Shown in pieces: positions 16,219-28,400 of a stretch of 64,000 bases of DNA. Below the pieces are notes generated by a model. The model was not told the DNA's origin. It saw nothing but the letters and a program-made list of their open reading frames with translations, and made no database searches. The DNA is taken from positions 21,970 through 85,969 of the forward strand of contig NZ_WBKT01000007.1 in the NCBI RefSeq assembly GCF_008868175.1. The letters are read 5' to 3'. Both the position numbers and the translations under genes were made by a program. Numbering within the stretch: position 1 is the stretch's first letter; every line of letters starts with the position of its first letter. Source of the stretch: Micromonospora sp. AMSO31t (GTDB taxonomy: Bacteria > Actinomycetota > Actinomycetes > Mycobacteriales > Micromonosporaceae).

Positions 16219-16761
16219 TCTACGCAACACGCCCATCACGGGCAAGTCGTACACCACTCCCGTGGACGCAACCGAGTCTGTGCGGGCGCGGGCCGCTGGG
16301 TGGTGTCGGGGATGGCGACCGCGCACCGGCGCCGGCAGGCGCCGCAGCAGTGCCGAGCGGCCAGGTTCGGCGGCGCGGCGAGCGGTCCCGGGCACGTCGT
16401 GGCCGCCACCGGTTCCGACCGTATTGGGACGGTTTTGGGGCGTCTCGCGCAGCGGCGCCCGGGCCGCATCCGATGGTCGCCGGCCCGGCTGCATCGGATC
16501 GTCCCGCAACCGTTTCCGCCTTCGACGGGGCCATCCCGATTGCCTCGTGCGCCTCACCGTGCGGTGTCGGCCTGTAGGTGGGCCGCTCATCGGTGGCGTC
16601 TTCCGATCGTCGGCACGGGGGGCGCGTCGTATTGCCGTGAAAATTCGGCCGGTGGTCGTAGCGGTCGCGTGAAAGTCGTCGGCGGTGGCTGGCTGGCGGG
16701 GCTGACATGGACGTCACGGCGGGTCCGAGGCGCGGGCCCTGGCTGTTGTCGGAGGCGTGTG
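16219..16761. other. Gap without a recognisable gene
   Basis: This stretch has long open frames but no family-like segment on either strand. It separates IS256 element 1 from the pre-kdp membrane protein gene. The only visible signal is a GGAGG at 16751-16755 serving the next gene. Confidence 0.5.
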
Positions 16762-17232
16762 GTGAGTGTCGATCGAGGTCCTGGGCGTGTTGTCTACGGT
16801 GAGCCGACGCCGGTGGGCATCAAGGTGGCTGCCGGTGCGGTGGTGGTCACCGGCGCCGCGCTGGTGGCGGCGGCGGTGTTCGGGGCTGCGGAGCTGCCCG
16901 CACGGGTGCTTGTCATCGCCGCGGTGGTCGGGTTGTACGCCGCTCGGGTGGGGGACCTGCGGGCGGTGGTGGCGGTGACGGCCCTGGCGGTGGCGGTCTT
17001 CGTGGGGTTCCTCGCCAACCGGTTCGGCGAGTTGACCGGCGGCGACGGGTGGTCGTATGCGCCGCTGATCCTGTTCGCCGCGGCTCTCGGCGCCGGCTAC
17101 CGGCGCATGGCGATGTCCGCCGAGGACCGTGCCGGGCAGCGGCCCGCGCCGACGCCCCGACGCTGCCCTTGGGAGACGAACACGGTGGCGAGTCCGCCCG
17201 GCAGCAGGCCCGGTGGGCCGGATGGGCGCTGA
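16762..17232 (+). CDS. Small membrane protein upstream of kdp
   Basis: A 156-residue protein with four closely packed hydrophobic segments between residues 12 and 110 (VGIKVAAGAVVVTGAALVAA, LVIAAVVGLYAARVG, VVAVTALAVAVFVGFLANRF and PLILFAAALGAGYRRM) and a polar proline-rich tail. The arrangement resembles the DUF4118 four-helix membrane block of KdpD, but a homology call is not secure. The GTG at 16762 has GGAGG six bases upstream. It overlaps the next gene by 11 bases and lies about 740 bases before the kdp operon, so it may assist potassium sensing. Confidence 0.6.
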   Translation: MSVDRGPGRVVYGEPTPVGIKVAAGAVVVTGAALVAAAVFGAAELPARVLVIAAVVGLYAARVGDLRAVVAVTALAVAVFVGFLANRFGELTGGDGWSYAPLILFAAALGAGYRRMAMSAEDRAGQRPAPTPRRCPWETNTVASPPGSRPGGPDGR

Positions 17233-17788
17233 CGTCGTGCCAGCCGCGCGCGCCGGGGAGGCTTCGACGGCGGGGTTGTCGATTGCGGTGGAGTTGGTGA
17301 CGGGGCGCGGCCGGGACTGGTGGCCGCGGCCCGGTCGGGTTTTCGCGGCCAGCCCGGTGCACACGTTCGCGGAGTTCGCCGAGGCGGTCGATGTCGCCTT
17401 CGGCCGCTGGGACCTGGGTCACCTGCGGATGTTCGTCCTGCCCGGCGGGGTGCAGGTGAGCTGGTCGGCCTGGCGGGCGGGTCCCGCCTTCCCGGGCACC
17501 CGCGACGGCCGGTCCTGCCGGCTGGCGCTGCTGCGCCCGGGGATGTCGTTCGCCTACGTGTTCGACCTCGGTGAGGACTGGACGCATCTGTGCACCGTCA
17601 CCCGTGCCGCCGACACCCCTCCCGCGCCGCCGCGCGCTCCGCGCCCCGTCGGCGGCTGGGGAAACCTGCCCGACCAGTACGGCCGGACCATGCCGGGTGA
17701 GCCGCCCGAGGCATGCCCCGGCCGCGGCTCGACGGCCATGTTGAGGGACCTGCCGCCGCTGCTGCCGTCGTGGGGCCGGCCCGCCTGA
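17222..17788 (+). CDS. pRiA4b ORF-3-like domain protein
   Basis: A 188-residue protein whose centre, FAYVFDLGEDWTHLCTV, is the signature of the plasmid pRiA4b ORF-3 / IS1096 TnpR-like domain, preceded by a matching beta/alpha segment. The family is found in plasmids and passenger genes and has no established biochemical activity. The ATG at 17222 overlaps the previous gene's end. The proline-rich C terminus is unlike the family. It is cotranscribed with the small membrane protein before kdp. Confidence 0.6.
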   Translation: MGADVVPAARAGEASTAGLSIAVELVTGRGRDWWPRPGRVFAASPVHTFAEFAEAVDVAFGRWDLGHLRMFVLPGGVQVSWSAWRAGPAFPGTRDGRSCRLALLRPGMSFAYVFDLGEDWTHLCTVTRAADTPPAPPRAPRPVGGWGNLPDQYGRTMPGEPPEACPGRGSTAMLRDLPPLLPSWGRPA

Positions 17789-17974
17789 TCCTCGCCCCCG
17801 AGGGTGGCCCGGGCCACCCGATCGTGGGACGGCGTGAAGAAGGCGTTAAAAAGCGCCGGTTCGCCGTGATGGTCGCGTTATAGCCCCTGTCGTAGAGGGG
17901 CGGGTGGCGTTGTGATTGCCCGGCGCGGCCGATCGGCGGCCGCGACGAACGAGTCCGGTACATGAGGAGTCAGC
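17789..17974 (+). promoter_or_regulatory. kdp leader region
   Basis: This leader separates the pre-kdp pair from the kdp operon. It contains GCCCCT-GTCGTAG-AGGGGC at 17883-17901, a six-base-pair hairpin, and a short AT-rich GTTAAAAAGC just upstream at 17844-17853 that could be bound by KdpE. A GAGGAGT ribosome binding site lies at 17964-17970. No known riboswitch could be assigned by eye. Confidence 0.35.
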
Positions 17975-18058
17975 GTGTCTGACGTGGTGTTCGTGGTGTT
18001 GACGGTGGCGCTGTTCGCAGTGCTCGCCCTCGTGGTGAGGGGTGTGGAGAAGCTGTGA
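17975..18058 (+). CDS. 27-residue single-helix peptide before kdpF
   Basis: A GTG start with a well-placed GAGGAGT opens [20 protein letters not shown] followed by VRGVEKL. This is one hydrophobic helix with a basic tail. It overlaps kdpF by four bases (GTGA), so coupled translation is likely. Similar tiny frames precede kdpF in some actinobacteria. It may be a second KdpF-like stabilising peptide of the Kdp complex, which is a guess from position and shape. Confidence 0.7.
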   Translation: MSDVVFVVLTVALFAVLALVVRGVEKL

Positions 18059-18144
18059 GCGCCGTCAACGCGATCGGTCTGGTGCTGGCGATCGGCCTGG
18101 CCGTGTTCCTGGTGGTCGCCCTGCTGTTCCCGGAGCGCTTCTGA
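18055..18144 (+). CDS. kdpF: KdpF subunit of the potassium P-type ATPase
   Basis: A 29-residue peptide with one membrane helix ([19 protein letters not shown]) and the typical C terminus PERF. KdpF stabilises the KdpABC complex in the membrane. It starts at GTG, overlapping the preceding 27-codon frame, and its stop shares a base with the kdpA ATG. It is too short for most gene callers. Confidence 0.85.
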   Translation: MSAVNAIGLVLAIGLAVFLVVALLFPERF

Positions 18145-19795
18145 TGACCGTGACGACAGCCGGTGTGCTGTTCATCCTCTCCCTCGTGGCGGCGCTGGTC
18201 GCCGTGCACAAGCCGTTCGGTGACTACATGTACCGGGTGGTCTCCGGCACCGGGCACTCCCGCGTCGAGCGGGGGATCTACCGGCTTGTCGGGGTGAACC
18301 CCGCCGCCGAGCAGACCTGGGGCGTGTACGCCCGCAGCCTGCTGGCCTTCTCAGCGGTGTCGGTCCTGTTCCTGTACGCGTTCATGCGGCTGCAGAACCA
18401 CCTGTGGCTGTCGCTGGGCTTCGATCCGGTGATGACCCATGGCGCGTGGAACACCGCGGTGTCGTTCGTGACCAACACGAACTGGCAGTGGTACTCGGGT
18501 GAGTCGACGATGGGCCATCTGGTGCAGATGGCCGGCCTGGCGGTGCAGAATTTCTTGTCCGCCGCGGTCGGCATCGCCGTGGCGGTCGCTCTGGTGCGTG
18601 GGTTCGCCCGCAGCCGGACCGGGGAGCTGGGCAACTTCTGGGTCGATCTGACCCGGATCACCCTGCGGATCCTGCTGCCGATCTGTGTGCTCGCCGCGAT
18701 CGTGCTGATGATCGGTGGCGCGGTGCAGAACCTGTCCGGCGGCACCGACGTGAGCACCCTGACCGGTGGCGGCCAGCACCTCACCGGCGGCCCGGTGGCC
18801 AGCCAGGAGGCGATCAAGGACCTCGGCACGAACGGTGGCGGCTTCTACAACGTCAACAGCGCCCACCCGTTCGAGAACCCGACGTCGTGGACGAACTGGT
18901 TGGAGATCTTCCTGCTGCTGATGATCCCGTTCAGTCTGCCCCGGGTCTTCGGTCGGATGGTCGGCCAGAACCGCCAGGGCTACGCGATCGCCGCGGTCAT
19001 GGCGATCCTCGCCCTGGCCAGCATCACGCTGACCAACGTCTTCGAGCTGGCCGGCAACGGGACCGTGCCGCAGGCGGTCGGCGCGGCGCTGGAGGGCAAG
19101 GACGTCCGGTTCGACGTGTCGAACTCGGCCACCTTCGCCGCGGCCACCACGCTCACCTCGACCGGCGCCGTCAACTCGTTCCACGACTCGTACACCGCGC
19201 TCGGTGGCGGGATGCTGCTGGTCAACATGATGCTCGGCGAGGTCGCCCCCGGCGGTGTCGGCGCCGGCCTGTACGGCCTGCTGATCCTGGCCGTGATCAC
19301 CGTGTTCGTCGCCGGCCTGATGGTGGGCCGGACCCCGGAATATCTGGGTAAGAAGATCAGCTCGCGGGAGATCAAGCTGGCCTCGCTGTACTTCCTGATC
19401 ACCCCGGCCCTGGTGCTGGCCGGCACGGCCGCGGCGTTCGCCACCGGCAACAACTCCACGGCGTTGAACGTCGGCCCGCACGGCCTGTCCGAGGTGCTGT
19501 ACGCGTTCACCTCGGCGAGCAACAACAACGGCTCGGCATTCGCCGGCATCACCGTCAACACCCCGTGGTGGAACACCGCCCTGGGGCTGTGCATGCTGCT
19601 CGGCCGGTTCCTGCCGATTGTTTTCGCGCTCGCCCTGGCAGGTTCCCTGGCGCGCCAGAAACCCACCCCCGCCTCCGAGGGCACCCTGCCGACCCACCGA
19701 CCGCTGTTCGTGGGGATGGTCGTCGGCGTCACGGTGGTCCTCGTGGCGCTGACCTTCCTTCCCGCGCTCGCGCTCGGCCCTCTCGCTGAGGGGCT

Positions 19796-19799
<4 letters not shown>
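18144..19799 (+). CDS. kdpA: Potassium-transporting ATPase subunit A
   Basis: A 551-residue, ten-helix channel-like subunit that binds and conducts K+ in the KdpFABC pump. Selectivity-filter-like repeats are visible, for example [33 protein letters not shown] and [14 protein letters not shown]. The length matches the family. The start overlaps the kdpF stop by one base and the end overlaps kdpB by four bases, consistent with a single coupled operon. Confidence 0.97.
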
Positions 19800-22005
<2,206 letters not shown>

Positions 22006-22009
<4 letters not shown>

Positions 22010-22890
22010 TGCGTCTACCCACCTGGCTCGCCCAACACCTGGCCGCGCTGCGCGCGCTGCTCGTGTTCACCGTCCTGCTCGGCCTCGCCTACCCGCTCGC
22101 CATGGTCGCCGTCGGCCGGGTCCCCGGCCTCGACGGCAAGGCCGACGGCTCTCTGGTATCGGTCGACGGCCGCACGGTCGGCAGCAGCCTGATCGGGCAG
22201 TCGTTCACCGACGCCGACGGCAACCCTGTCCCCCGCTACTTCCAGTCCCGGCCGTCCGCGGCCGGCGACGGCTACGACCCCACCTCCACCTCGGCCAGCA
22301 ACCTCGGCCCGGAGGACATCGTCGACACCAACGCCACCAACCCCGACGACTCGACGCAGAGCCTGCTCACCCAGGTCTGCTCCCGCAGCAAGGCGGTCGG
22401 GGAACTCGACGGCGTCGACGGGCGGCGGCCCTACTGCACCCCCGACGGGGTCGGCGCCGTGCTCGCCGTGTTCCACCGCGACGGCCTCACCGGCCCGGTC
22501 ACCCGAGTGGTCAGCGTCAACCAGACCGCCCCCGCCGCCCCCTTCGTGAGCAGTTACCAGGGGGTGCCGGTCGAGCCGGCCCAGCCCGGCCACGACTACC
22601 GCGCCGAGGGCGGGCTCATCACCCCGATCCGCGGCGACGCCCCCGCCATCCCGGCGGTGCCCGCCGACGCGGTCACCGCCAGCGCCAGCGGCCTCGACCC
22701 GCACATCAGCCCCGCATACGCGGCAATCCAGGTCAACCGGGTCGCCCGCGAGCGCGGCGCGGACCCGGCGGCAATCCGCCGCCTGGTGTCCGAGCACACG
22801 ACCGGCCGGGCCCTCGGCTTCATGGGCGCGCCCGCGGTCAACGTGCTCGAACTCAACCTCGCGCTCGACCAGGAGTTCCCCGCCCGCTGA
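22006..22890 (+). CDS. kdpC: Potassium-transporting ATPase subunit C
   Basis: A 294-residue subunit with one N-terminal membrane helix ([19 protein letters not shown]) and a periplasmic domain containing [17 protein letters not shown] and [14 protein letters not shown], all KdpC hallmarks. It is longer than the roughly 190-residue enterobacterial form because of a central insertion (about residues 120-200) common in actinobacteria. It overlaps kdpB by four bases. Confidence 0.95.
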
Positions 22891-22986
22891 CCGGACGATC
22901 GTGGGCGGGGTCACCACCTGCTGGCCCCGCCCGCGTCGCTCGACCGTCCGATGACCTGTGACCCCCCGATCAGGGAGGATTGTTTC

Positions 22987-25542
22987 GTGGCAAGGGGAGA
23001 GCTCCGCATATACCTCGGGGCCGCCCCGGGCGTCGGCAAGACGTACGAGATGCTGGAGGAGGCCCACCGCCGGGCCGAGCGCGGCACCGACGTGGTGATC
23101 GGCCTGGTCGAGACCCACGGCCGGCCGCACACCGCGGCGATGATCGGCGACCTCGAGGTGGTGCCCCGACGCACCGTCGCCTACCGGGGCGCCGAGTTCA
23201 CCGAGATGGACCTCGACGCGGTGCTGGCCCGCCGGCCCGACGTCGCCGTGGTCGACGAACTCGCCCACACCAACGTTCCGGGCTCCCGCAACGAGAAGCG
23301 CTGGCAGGACATCCAGGAACTCCTCGACGCGGGGATCACCGTGCTGACCACGGTGAACATCCAGCACCTCGAGTCGCTCAACGACGTCGTCGCGCAGATC
23401 ACCGGCACCACCCAGCGCGAGACCGTCCCGGACCAGATCGTGCGCGCCGCCGAGCAGGTCGAGCTGGTCGACATGACCCCGGAGGCGCTGCGCCGCCGGA
23501 TGGCCCACGGCAACATCTACCGCCCCGACAAGATCGACGCCGCGCTCGGCAACTACTTCCGCGTCGGCAACCTGACCGCGCTGCGCGAACTCGCCCTGCT
23601 CTGGCTCGCCGACAAGGTCGACGAGCAGCTCGACCGCTACCGCGCCCAGCAGGGCATCTCCGCCACCTGGGAGGCCCGCGAGCGGGTGGTGGTCGCGCTC
23701 ACCGGCGGGCCGGAAGGGGAGACCCTGATCCGCCGGGCCGCCCGGATCGCCGCCCGCAGCAAGGGCGCCGACCTGCTGGCCGTCCACGTCGCCCGCAGCG
23801 ACGGCCTCGCCGGAGCCGACCCGGCCCAGCTGGCCCGGCAGCGGGTCCTGGTGGAGAGCCTCGGCGGCACCTATCACCAGGTGCTCGGCACCGACATCCC
23901 CGCGGCGCTGCTCGACTTCGCCCGCGGCGTCAACGCCACCCAGCTCGTGCTCGGCGCCAGCCGCCGCGGCCGGATCGCGCAGATCTTCTCCCAGGGCGTC
24001 GGCGTCACCACCACGGCGCTGTCCGGGCCGATCGACGTCCACCTGGTCACCCACCCCGAGGCGGGCCGCAGGCGGCGGGGGGCCGAGGTGCCGGCGGCGC
24101 TGTCGCGTCGGCGGCGGCTGCTGGGGTTCGCGCTCGCCGGCCTCGGCATGCCCGCCCTGACCGCGCTGCTGAAGGCGCTGCCCGGCCTCACCCTGACCAG
24201 CGACATCCTGCTCTTCCTCGCCGCCGTGGTCGGCGTCGCGCTGGTCGGCGGCCTGTGGCCGGCGCTGGTCGCCGCGCTCGGCGGATCGCTGCTGCTCAAC
24301 TGGTTCTTCACCCCGCCCTATTACACGCTCACCATCGCCGAGGGGGAAAACCTCCTCGCGATCGGCGTCTTCGTCGGCGTCGCGGTCGCGGTCAGCTGGA
24401 TCGTCGATGTCGCGGCGCGGCGCACCCGGGAGGCCGCACGCGCTTCCGCCGACGCCCAGACCCTGGCCACCGTCGCGGGCGGGGTCCTGCGCGGTGCACG
24501 CCCGCTGACCGCCCTGCTCGACCGGCTCCGCGAGACGTTCGGGCTGCGCGCGGTGAGCGTGCTGGAGCTGGTCGCCGAGGCCGAGGGGCGTCCCGGCCGG
24601 GCCCGGGACGAGCAGGCGTGGCGGGTGGTGGCCAGCGTCGGCGACGCGCCGCCGTGCAGCCCGAGCGCGGGGGAGACGTCCGTGCCGGTGGACGAGCGGC
24701 TCACCGTGGTCCTCGCCGGCCGCCGGCTCGAGGCCGCCGACCGGCGGGTCGTCGAGGCGTTCGCCGCCCAGGCCGCCGTCGCGCTGCGCCAGGAACGCCT
24801 CACCGAGCAGGCCGCCGCCGCCCGGCCCCTGGCCGAGGCCGACCGGATGCGCACCGCGCTGCTCGCCGCCGTCAGCCACGACCTGCGCACACCCCTCGCG
24901 TCGGCCAAAGCCGCCGTGTCCAGCCTGCGCAGCCACGACGTCGACTTCGATCCCGACGACCAGGCCGAGCTGCTCGCCACCGCCGACGAGTCCCTCGACC
25001 GGCTTAGCCGGCTGGTCGCCAACCTGCTCGACATGAGCCGGCTGCAGGCCGGCGCGCTCGGCGTCCACCCCGTACCCATCGGTCTGGAGGACGCCGTACC
25101 CCGGGCCCTGGACGAACTCGGCCCATCCGCGGCCGACGTGCGCACCGACATCCCCGCCGACCTGCCGGCCGTCACCGCCGACCCGGGCCTGCTGGAACGG
25201 GTCCTGGTCAACATCATCGCCAACGCCCTGCGCCACAGCCCACCCGGCCAACCACCCACCATCACCGCCAGCGCCCACACCGGCCAGGTCGAACTCCGCA
25301 TCATCGACACCGGCCCCGGCATCCCCGAAGACCAGTGGGAGCACGTGTTCCTGCCGTTCCAGCGCCTCGGCGACCGCGACAACACCACCGGCGTCGGCCT
25401 CGGCCTCGCCCTGTCCCGCGGCCTCGCCGAAGCCATGGGCGGCAGCATCACCCCAGAAACCACCCCAGGCGGAGGACTCACCATGGTGCTGCGGCTGCCC
25501 GCCGCCACACCGACCGACCCCCCGGAGGGCCCGCAGGAATGA
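22987..25542 (+). CDS. kdpD: Turgor/potassium sensor histidine kinase KdpD
   Basis: An 851-residue sensor. The N-terminal KdpD domain has the P-loop GAAPGVGKTYEML and VVDELAHTNVPGSRNEKRW. A universal stress protein-like domain follows at about 230-360, then the four-helix DUF4118 membrane block at about 375-480, a GAF-like region, and HisKA with AVSHDLRTPLASAKA (His631). The ATPase domain shows NIIANALRHS, DTGPGIPE and GVGLGLAL. GTG 22987 was chosen for its GGGAGG site. It overlaps kdpE by four bases, so sensor and regulator are made together downstream of the pump. Confidence 0.95.
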   Translation: MARGELRIYLGAAPGVGKTYEMLEEAHRRAERGTDVVIGLVETHGRPHTAAMIGDLEVVPRRTVAYRGAEFTEMDLDAVLARRPDVAVVDELAHTNVPGSRNEKRWQDIQELLDAGITVLTTVNIQHLESLNDVVAQITGTTQRETVPDQIVRAAEQVELVDMTPEALRRRMAHGNIYRPDKIDAALGNYFRVGNLTALRELALLWLADKVDEQLDRYRAQQGISATWEARERVVVALTGGPEGETLIRRAARIAARSKGADLLAVHVARSDGLAGADPAQLARQRVLVESLGGTYHQVLGTDIPAALLDFARGVNATQLVLGASRRGRIAQIFSQGVGVTTTALSGPIDVHLVTHPEAGRRRRGAEVPAALSRRRRLLGFALAGLGMPALTALLKALPGLTLTSDILLFLAAVVGVALVGGLWPALVAALGGSLLLNWFFTPPYYTLTIAEGENLLAIGVFVGVAVAVSWIVDVAARRTREAARASADAQTLATVAGGVLRGARPLTALLDRLRETFGLRAVSVLELVAEAEGRPGRARDEQAWRVVASVGDAPPCSPSAGETSVPVDERLTVVLAGRRLEAADRRVVEAFAAQAAVALRQERLTEQAAAARPLAEADRMRTALLAAVSHDLRTPLASAKAAVSSLRSHDVDFDPDDQAELLATADESLDRLSRLVANLLDMSRLQAGALGVHPVPIGLEDAVPRALDELGPSAADVRTDIPADLPAVTADPGLLERVLVNIIANALRHSPPGQPPTITASAHTGQVELRIIDTGPGIPEDQWEHVFLPFQRLGDRDNTTGVGLGLALSRGLAEAMGGSITPETTPGGGLTMVLRLPAATPTDPPEGPQE

Positions 25543-26222
25543 ACCGCATCCTCGTCGTCGACGACGAACCCCAGATCCTGCGCGCCCTACGCATCAACCT
25601 GCGCGCCCGCGGCTACGACGTCGACATCGCCGCCACCGGCACCGCCGCGCTCAAAGCCGCCGCCAGCCACCCACCCGACCTCGTCGTGCTCGACCTCGGC
25701 CTGCCCGACCTCGACGGCGTCGACATCATCCGCGGACTGCGCGGCTGGACCACCGTCCCCATCATCGTCCTCTCCGGACGCGCCGGCAGCGACGACAAGG
25801 TCAACGCCCTCGACGCCGGCGCCGACGACTACGTCACCAAACCCTTCGGCGTCGACGAACTCCTCGCCCGCATCCGCGCCGCCACCCGCCGCCACGGGGC
25901 CGGCGCCGACCCGGTCAGCCCCACCGCGCGGCTCGGCCCGCACACCGTCGACCTCACCGCCCACACCGTCACCCGCGACGACGGCACCGACGTCAAACTG
26001 ACCCCCACCCAGTGGGGAGTCCTCGAAGCACTGCTCCGCAACCCCGGCAAGCTGATCAGCCAACGACAGCTCCTGCACGACGTGTGGGGCCCGGGGTACC
26101 GGACCGAGACCAGCTACCTGCGCCAGTACATGGCACAGCTACGCCGCAAGCTCGAAGCCGACCCCACCCGACCTCGCCACCTCATCACCGAACCCGGCAT
26201 GGGCTACCGCTACCAGCCATGA
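25539..26222 (+). CDS. kdpE: KdpE response regulator
   Basis: A 227-residue OmpR/PhoB-type regulator with acidic pocket VVDDEP, phosphoacceptor Asp52 in LVVLDLGLPDLDG, the switch lysine in YVTKPFGVDELLAR, and a winged-helix domain ending in EPGMGYRYQP. Family members activate the kdpFABC promoter at low potassium. It is the last gene of the coupled kdp operon. Confidence 0.95.
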   Translation: MNRILVVDDEPQILRALRINLRARGYDVDIAATGTAALKAAASHPPDLVVLDLGLPDLDGVDIIRGLRGWTTVPIIVLSGRAGSDDKVNALDAGADDYVTKPFGVDELLARIRAATRRHGAGADPVSPTARLGPHTVDLTAHTVTRDDGTDVKLTPTQWGVLEALLRNPGKLISQRQLLHDVWGPGYRTETSYLRQYMAQLRRKLEADPTRPRHLITEPGMGYRYQP

Positions 26223-26238
26223 AACGGCAGAAACCAGC

Positions 26239-26412
26239 ATGGAAATCCTCAAATACGTAGTCCTGACCATTCTCGCCGTGGGAGCGATCTTTCTCGCCAT
26301 CGCCGTTGGCGCGGGTCTGCTGAACCGGACCCCGATGCGCCGCTCACCACCCGACGATCCGCCGCCCGAGCCAGACGACAACCACCAGCGAGGCCCACAG
26401 ATTCGTCCTTGA
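26239..26412 (+). CDS. 57-residue single-span membrane peptide after kdpE
   Basis: The frame begins MEILKYVVLTILAVGAIFLA and continues IAVGAGLLNR, one strong membrane helix, followed by an acidic proline-rich tail (PPDDPPPEPDD). It starts 17 bases after the kdpE stop, with only a weak AGAAA site. It may be a small regulator or partner of the Kdp system or an unrelated peptide. It recalls the single-helix KdpF shape but lacks PERF. Confidence 0.5.
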   Translation: MEILKYVVLTILAVGAIFLAIAVGAGLLNRTPMRRSPPDDPPPEPDDNHQRGPQIRP

Positions 26413-26521
26413 CCGGACGATGCTTCAGGGCTTAACGCCGTCGCAGCCACGGGCAGAACCTTCACACGAGTCGCCCTGTCGGTGCTTTTCGTGGAGGGAC
26501 CCGCTGCACGGGCGTGTGGAT

Positions 26522-27699
26522 CTAACGGTGTTTCCGGCCTGACCTGCTGGGCGTTGTGCCTGGTGAGGAGGGTGCCGTGATGACCGCGACACTGAACGAC
26601 CAGGCCGGTGCTGGGTCGGGCAACATCCGCAACGGCACCCGGTCGAAGACGGTCCTGACCGAGGCCAACGGACCGGTGCAGGTCGAGGTGCCGCGAGATC
26701 GGGCTGGCACGTTCGAGCCTCAGATCGTCAAGAAGCGGCAGCGCCGGTTGTCGGGGGTCGACGAGGTCGTGTTGTCGTTGTATGCCAAGGGTTTGACGAC
26801 CGGGGAGATCAGCGCTCACTTCGCCGAGATCTACGGCGCCTCGGTCAGTAAGGAGACGATCTCGCGGATTACCGACAAGGTGATCGAGGAGATGACGGAC
26901 TGGTCGCACCGGCCCTTGGATGAGATCTACGCCGCCGTGTTCATCGACGCCATCGTGGTCAAGGTCCGCGACGGGCAGGTCGCCAACCGGCCCTTTTACG
27001 CCGCGATCGGAGTCACGCTCGAGGGCGAGAAGGACATCCTCGGCCTGTGGGCTGGCACGGGCGGTGAGGGCGCGAAGTTCTGGATGAGCGTGCTGACCGA
27101 CCTGCGCAACCGGGGCGTGAAGGACGTGTTCTTCCTCGTCTGCGACGGCCTGAAAGGCCTGCCGGAGGTGGTCACGAACGTCTGGCCCCGGACCGTGGTG
27201 CAGACGTGCGTGATCCACCTGATCCGCAACACGTTCCGGCTCACCTCACGCCGCTACTGGGACGAACTCAAGCGCGACATCAAGCCGATCTACACCGCGG
27301 TCAACGCCACCGCCGCCCGGGCGGCGTTCGACGACCTCGCGGAGAAGCGGGGCGGGCGGTATCCGGCGGTGATTCGCCTGTGGGACAACGCCTGGGCGGA
27401 GTTCATCCCGTTCCTCGACTACGACCTGGAGATCCGCAAGGTCATCTGCTCCACGAACGCGATCGAGTCGCTCAACGCCCGCTACCGGCGGGCGGTCAAG
27501 GCCCGCGGCCACTTCCCCAACGAGCAGGCCGCGTTGAAGTGTCTGTACCTGGTGACCCGATCCCTGGACCCCACCGGAGCAGGCAGAACCCGATGGACGA
27601 TGCGCTGGAAACCCGCGTTGAACGCCTTCGCCATCACCTTCAGCGACCGCTTCCCAGCCGCTGAAACCTACTAACCAAGATCGCCGGAAACACCGTTAG
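26522..27699 (+). mobile_element. IS256-family element 2 with intact ends
   Basis: The terminal inverted repeats are CTAACGGTGTTTCCGGC at 26522-26538 and its exact complement at 27683-27699, a 17-bp perfect match. The element encloses one transposase gene. Its ends and its transposase subgroup differ from element 1, so the two were acquired separately. Confidence 0.85.
26580..27674 (+). CDS. IS256-family transposase, N-terminally short
   Basis: A 364-residue mutator-type transposase. NGTRSKTVLTEANGPVQVEV starts the conserved region. The DDE residues lie in AAVFIDAIVVKVRDG, FFLVCDGLKGLPE and CSTNAIESLNARYRRAVKAR. IS256 transposases usually have 40-60 more residues before NGTRSKT, holding part of the DNA-binding region. 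Here the element's left end is only about 40 bases before the ATG, so an internal deletion is likely and activity is doubtful. Confidence 0.85.
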   Translation: MTATLNDQAGAGSGNIRNGTRSKTVLTEANGPVQVEVPRDRAGTFEPQIVKKRQRRLSGVDEVVLSLYAKGLTTGEISAHFAEIYGASVSKETISRITDKVIEEMTDWSHRPLDEIYAAVFIDAIVVKVRDGQVANRPFYAAIGVTLEGEKDILGLWAGTGGEGAKFWMSVLTDLRNRGVKDVFFLVCDGLKGLPEVVTNVWPRTVVQTCVIHLIRNTFRLTSRRYWDELKRDIKPIYTAVNATAARAAFDDLAEKRGGRYPAVIRLWDNAWAEFIPFLDYDLEIRKVICSTNAIESLNARYRRAVKARGHFPNEQAALKCLYLVTRSLDPTGAGRTRWTMRWKPALNAFAITFSDRFPAAETY

Positions 27700-27881
27700 C
27701 GAGACAGCCCCCGCTGCACTAAACTACCGCGATCCGAGCGCTGGCCGTCGTTGGCCGGTAACCGAACGTAGCCGATGGTCCGAAGGTCGCTGGGCCTGGT
27801 GTTGGCCGTGAGGCCAAGCAGGGTGAGCCTTGCGTCGGTTCGCGGGCGCCTGACCCGGCGGGGCCTCGCGCGCTGCGATGC

Positions 27882-28400
27882 ATGGACGAGGCCGTCGTCG
27901 GCTCGTGGCAGGCTGTCCGGGTGACCTTTCTGCTTCCGATCGCGACGTCCGGTGATGAGCGTGTCCGTGCTGCTCGGATGGCGGTGTTGCCGGTGGGCAG
28001 CTTTGAGCAGCACGGCGAGTTCCTGCCCTTGATCACGGACACGGTGGTTGCGTGTTTGGTTGCCGGGCGTGTTGCTGAGGATTATCCGGTGTTGTTGCTG
28101 CCGCCGCTGACGATCTCGTGTTCGCATGAGCACGCGGGGTTCGCCGGGACGGTGAGTATCAGTGCCCGCACCTTACTCGCGGTGATCGAGGATGTCGACG
28201 AGTCCCTGCGGGCGTCGGGCGTGGAGAGCCTGGTGATCGTCAACGGGCACGGCGGGAACTACGCCTTCGCAATGCTGTTCAGCAGGCCACGACGGTTCGG
28301 CGGCGGATGGCGCTGTTCCCCTGCCTCGGAGGACTGGAACACCGCGCGGGTCGAAGCGGGCTGTGAGACCACCTCCCACGAGGACATGCATGGTGGGGAG
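27882..28400 (+). pseudogene. Creatininase-family protein, broken
   Basis: The frame contains VLPVGSFEQHGEFLPLITDT, SHEHAGFAGTVSIS, LVIVNGHGGN and, later, DWNTARVEAG with TTSHEDMHGGE. These are the metal-binding motifs of creatinine amidohydrolase/MftE-like enzymes. Between NGHGGNYAF and EDWNTARV the family sequence AVQQATTVRRRMALFPC is found in another frame, so two compensating frameshifts have occurred. The C terminus is cut off at 28400 by an IS3 end. The start within the first 40 codons is uncertain. Confidence 0.7.

Noticed and set aside
17789..17974. c-di-AMP (ydaO) riboswitch before kdp
   Set aside because: Such riboswitches precede K+ genes, but the leader lacks the conserved paired elements I could recognise and is too short for the full fold.
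22015..25344. Very long open frame opposite kdpC/kdpD
   Set aside because: It mirrors the codon pattern of the GC-rich kdp genes, has no family motif and no ribosome site; it is a shadow frame.
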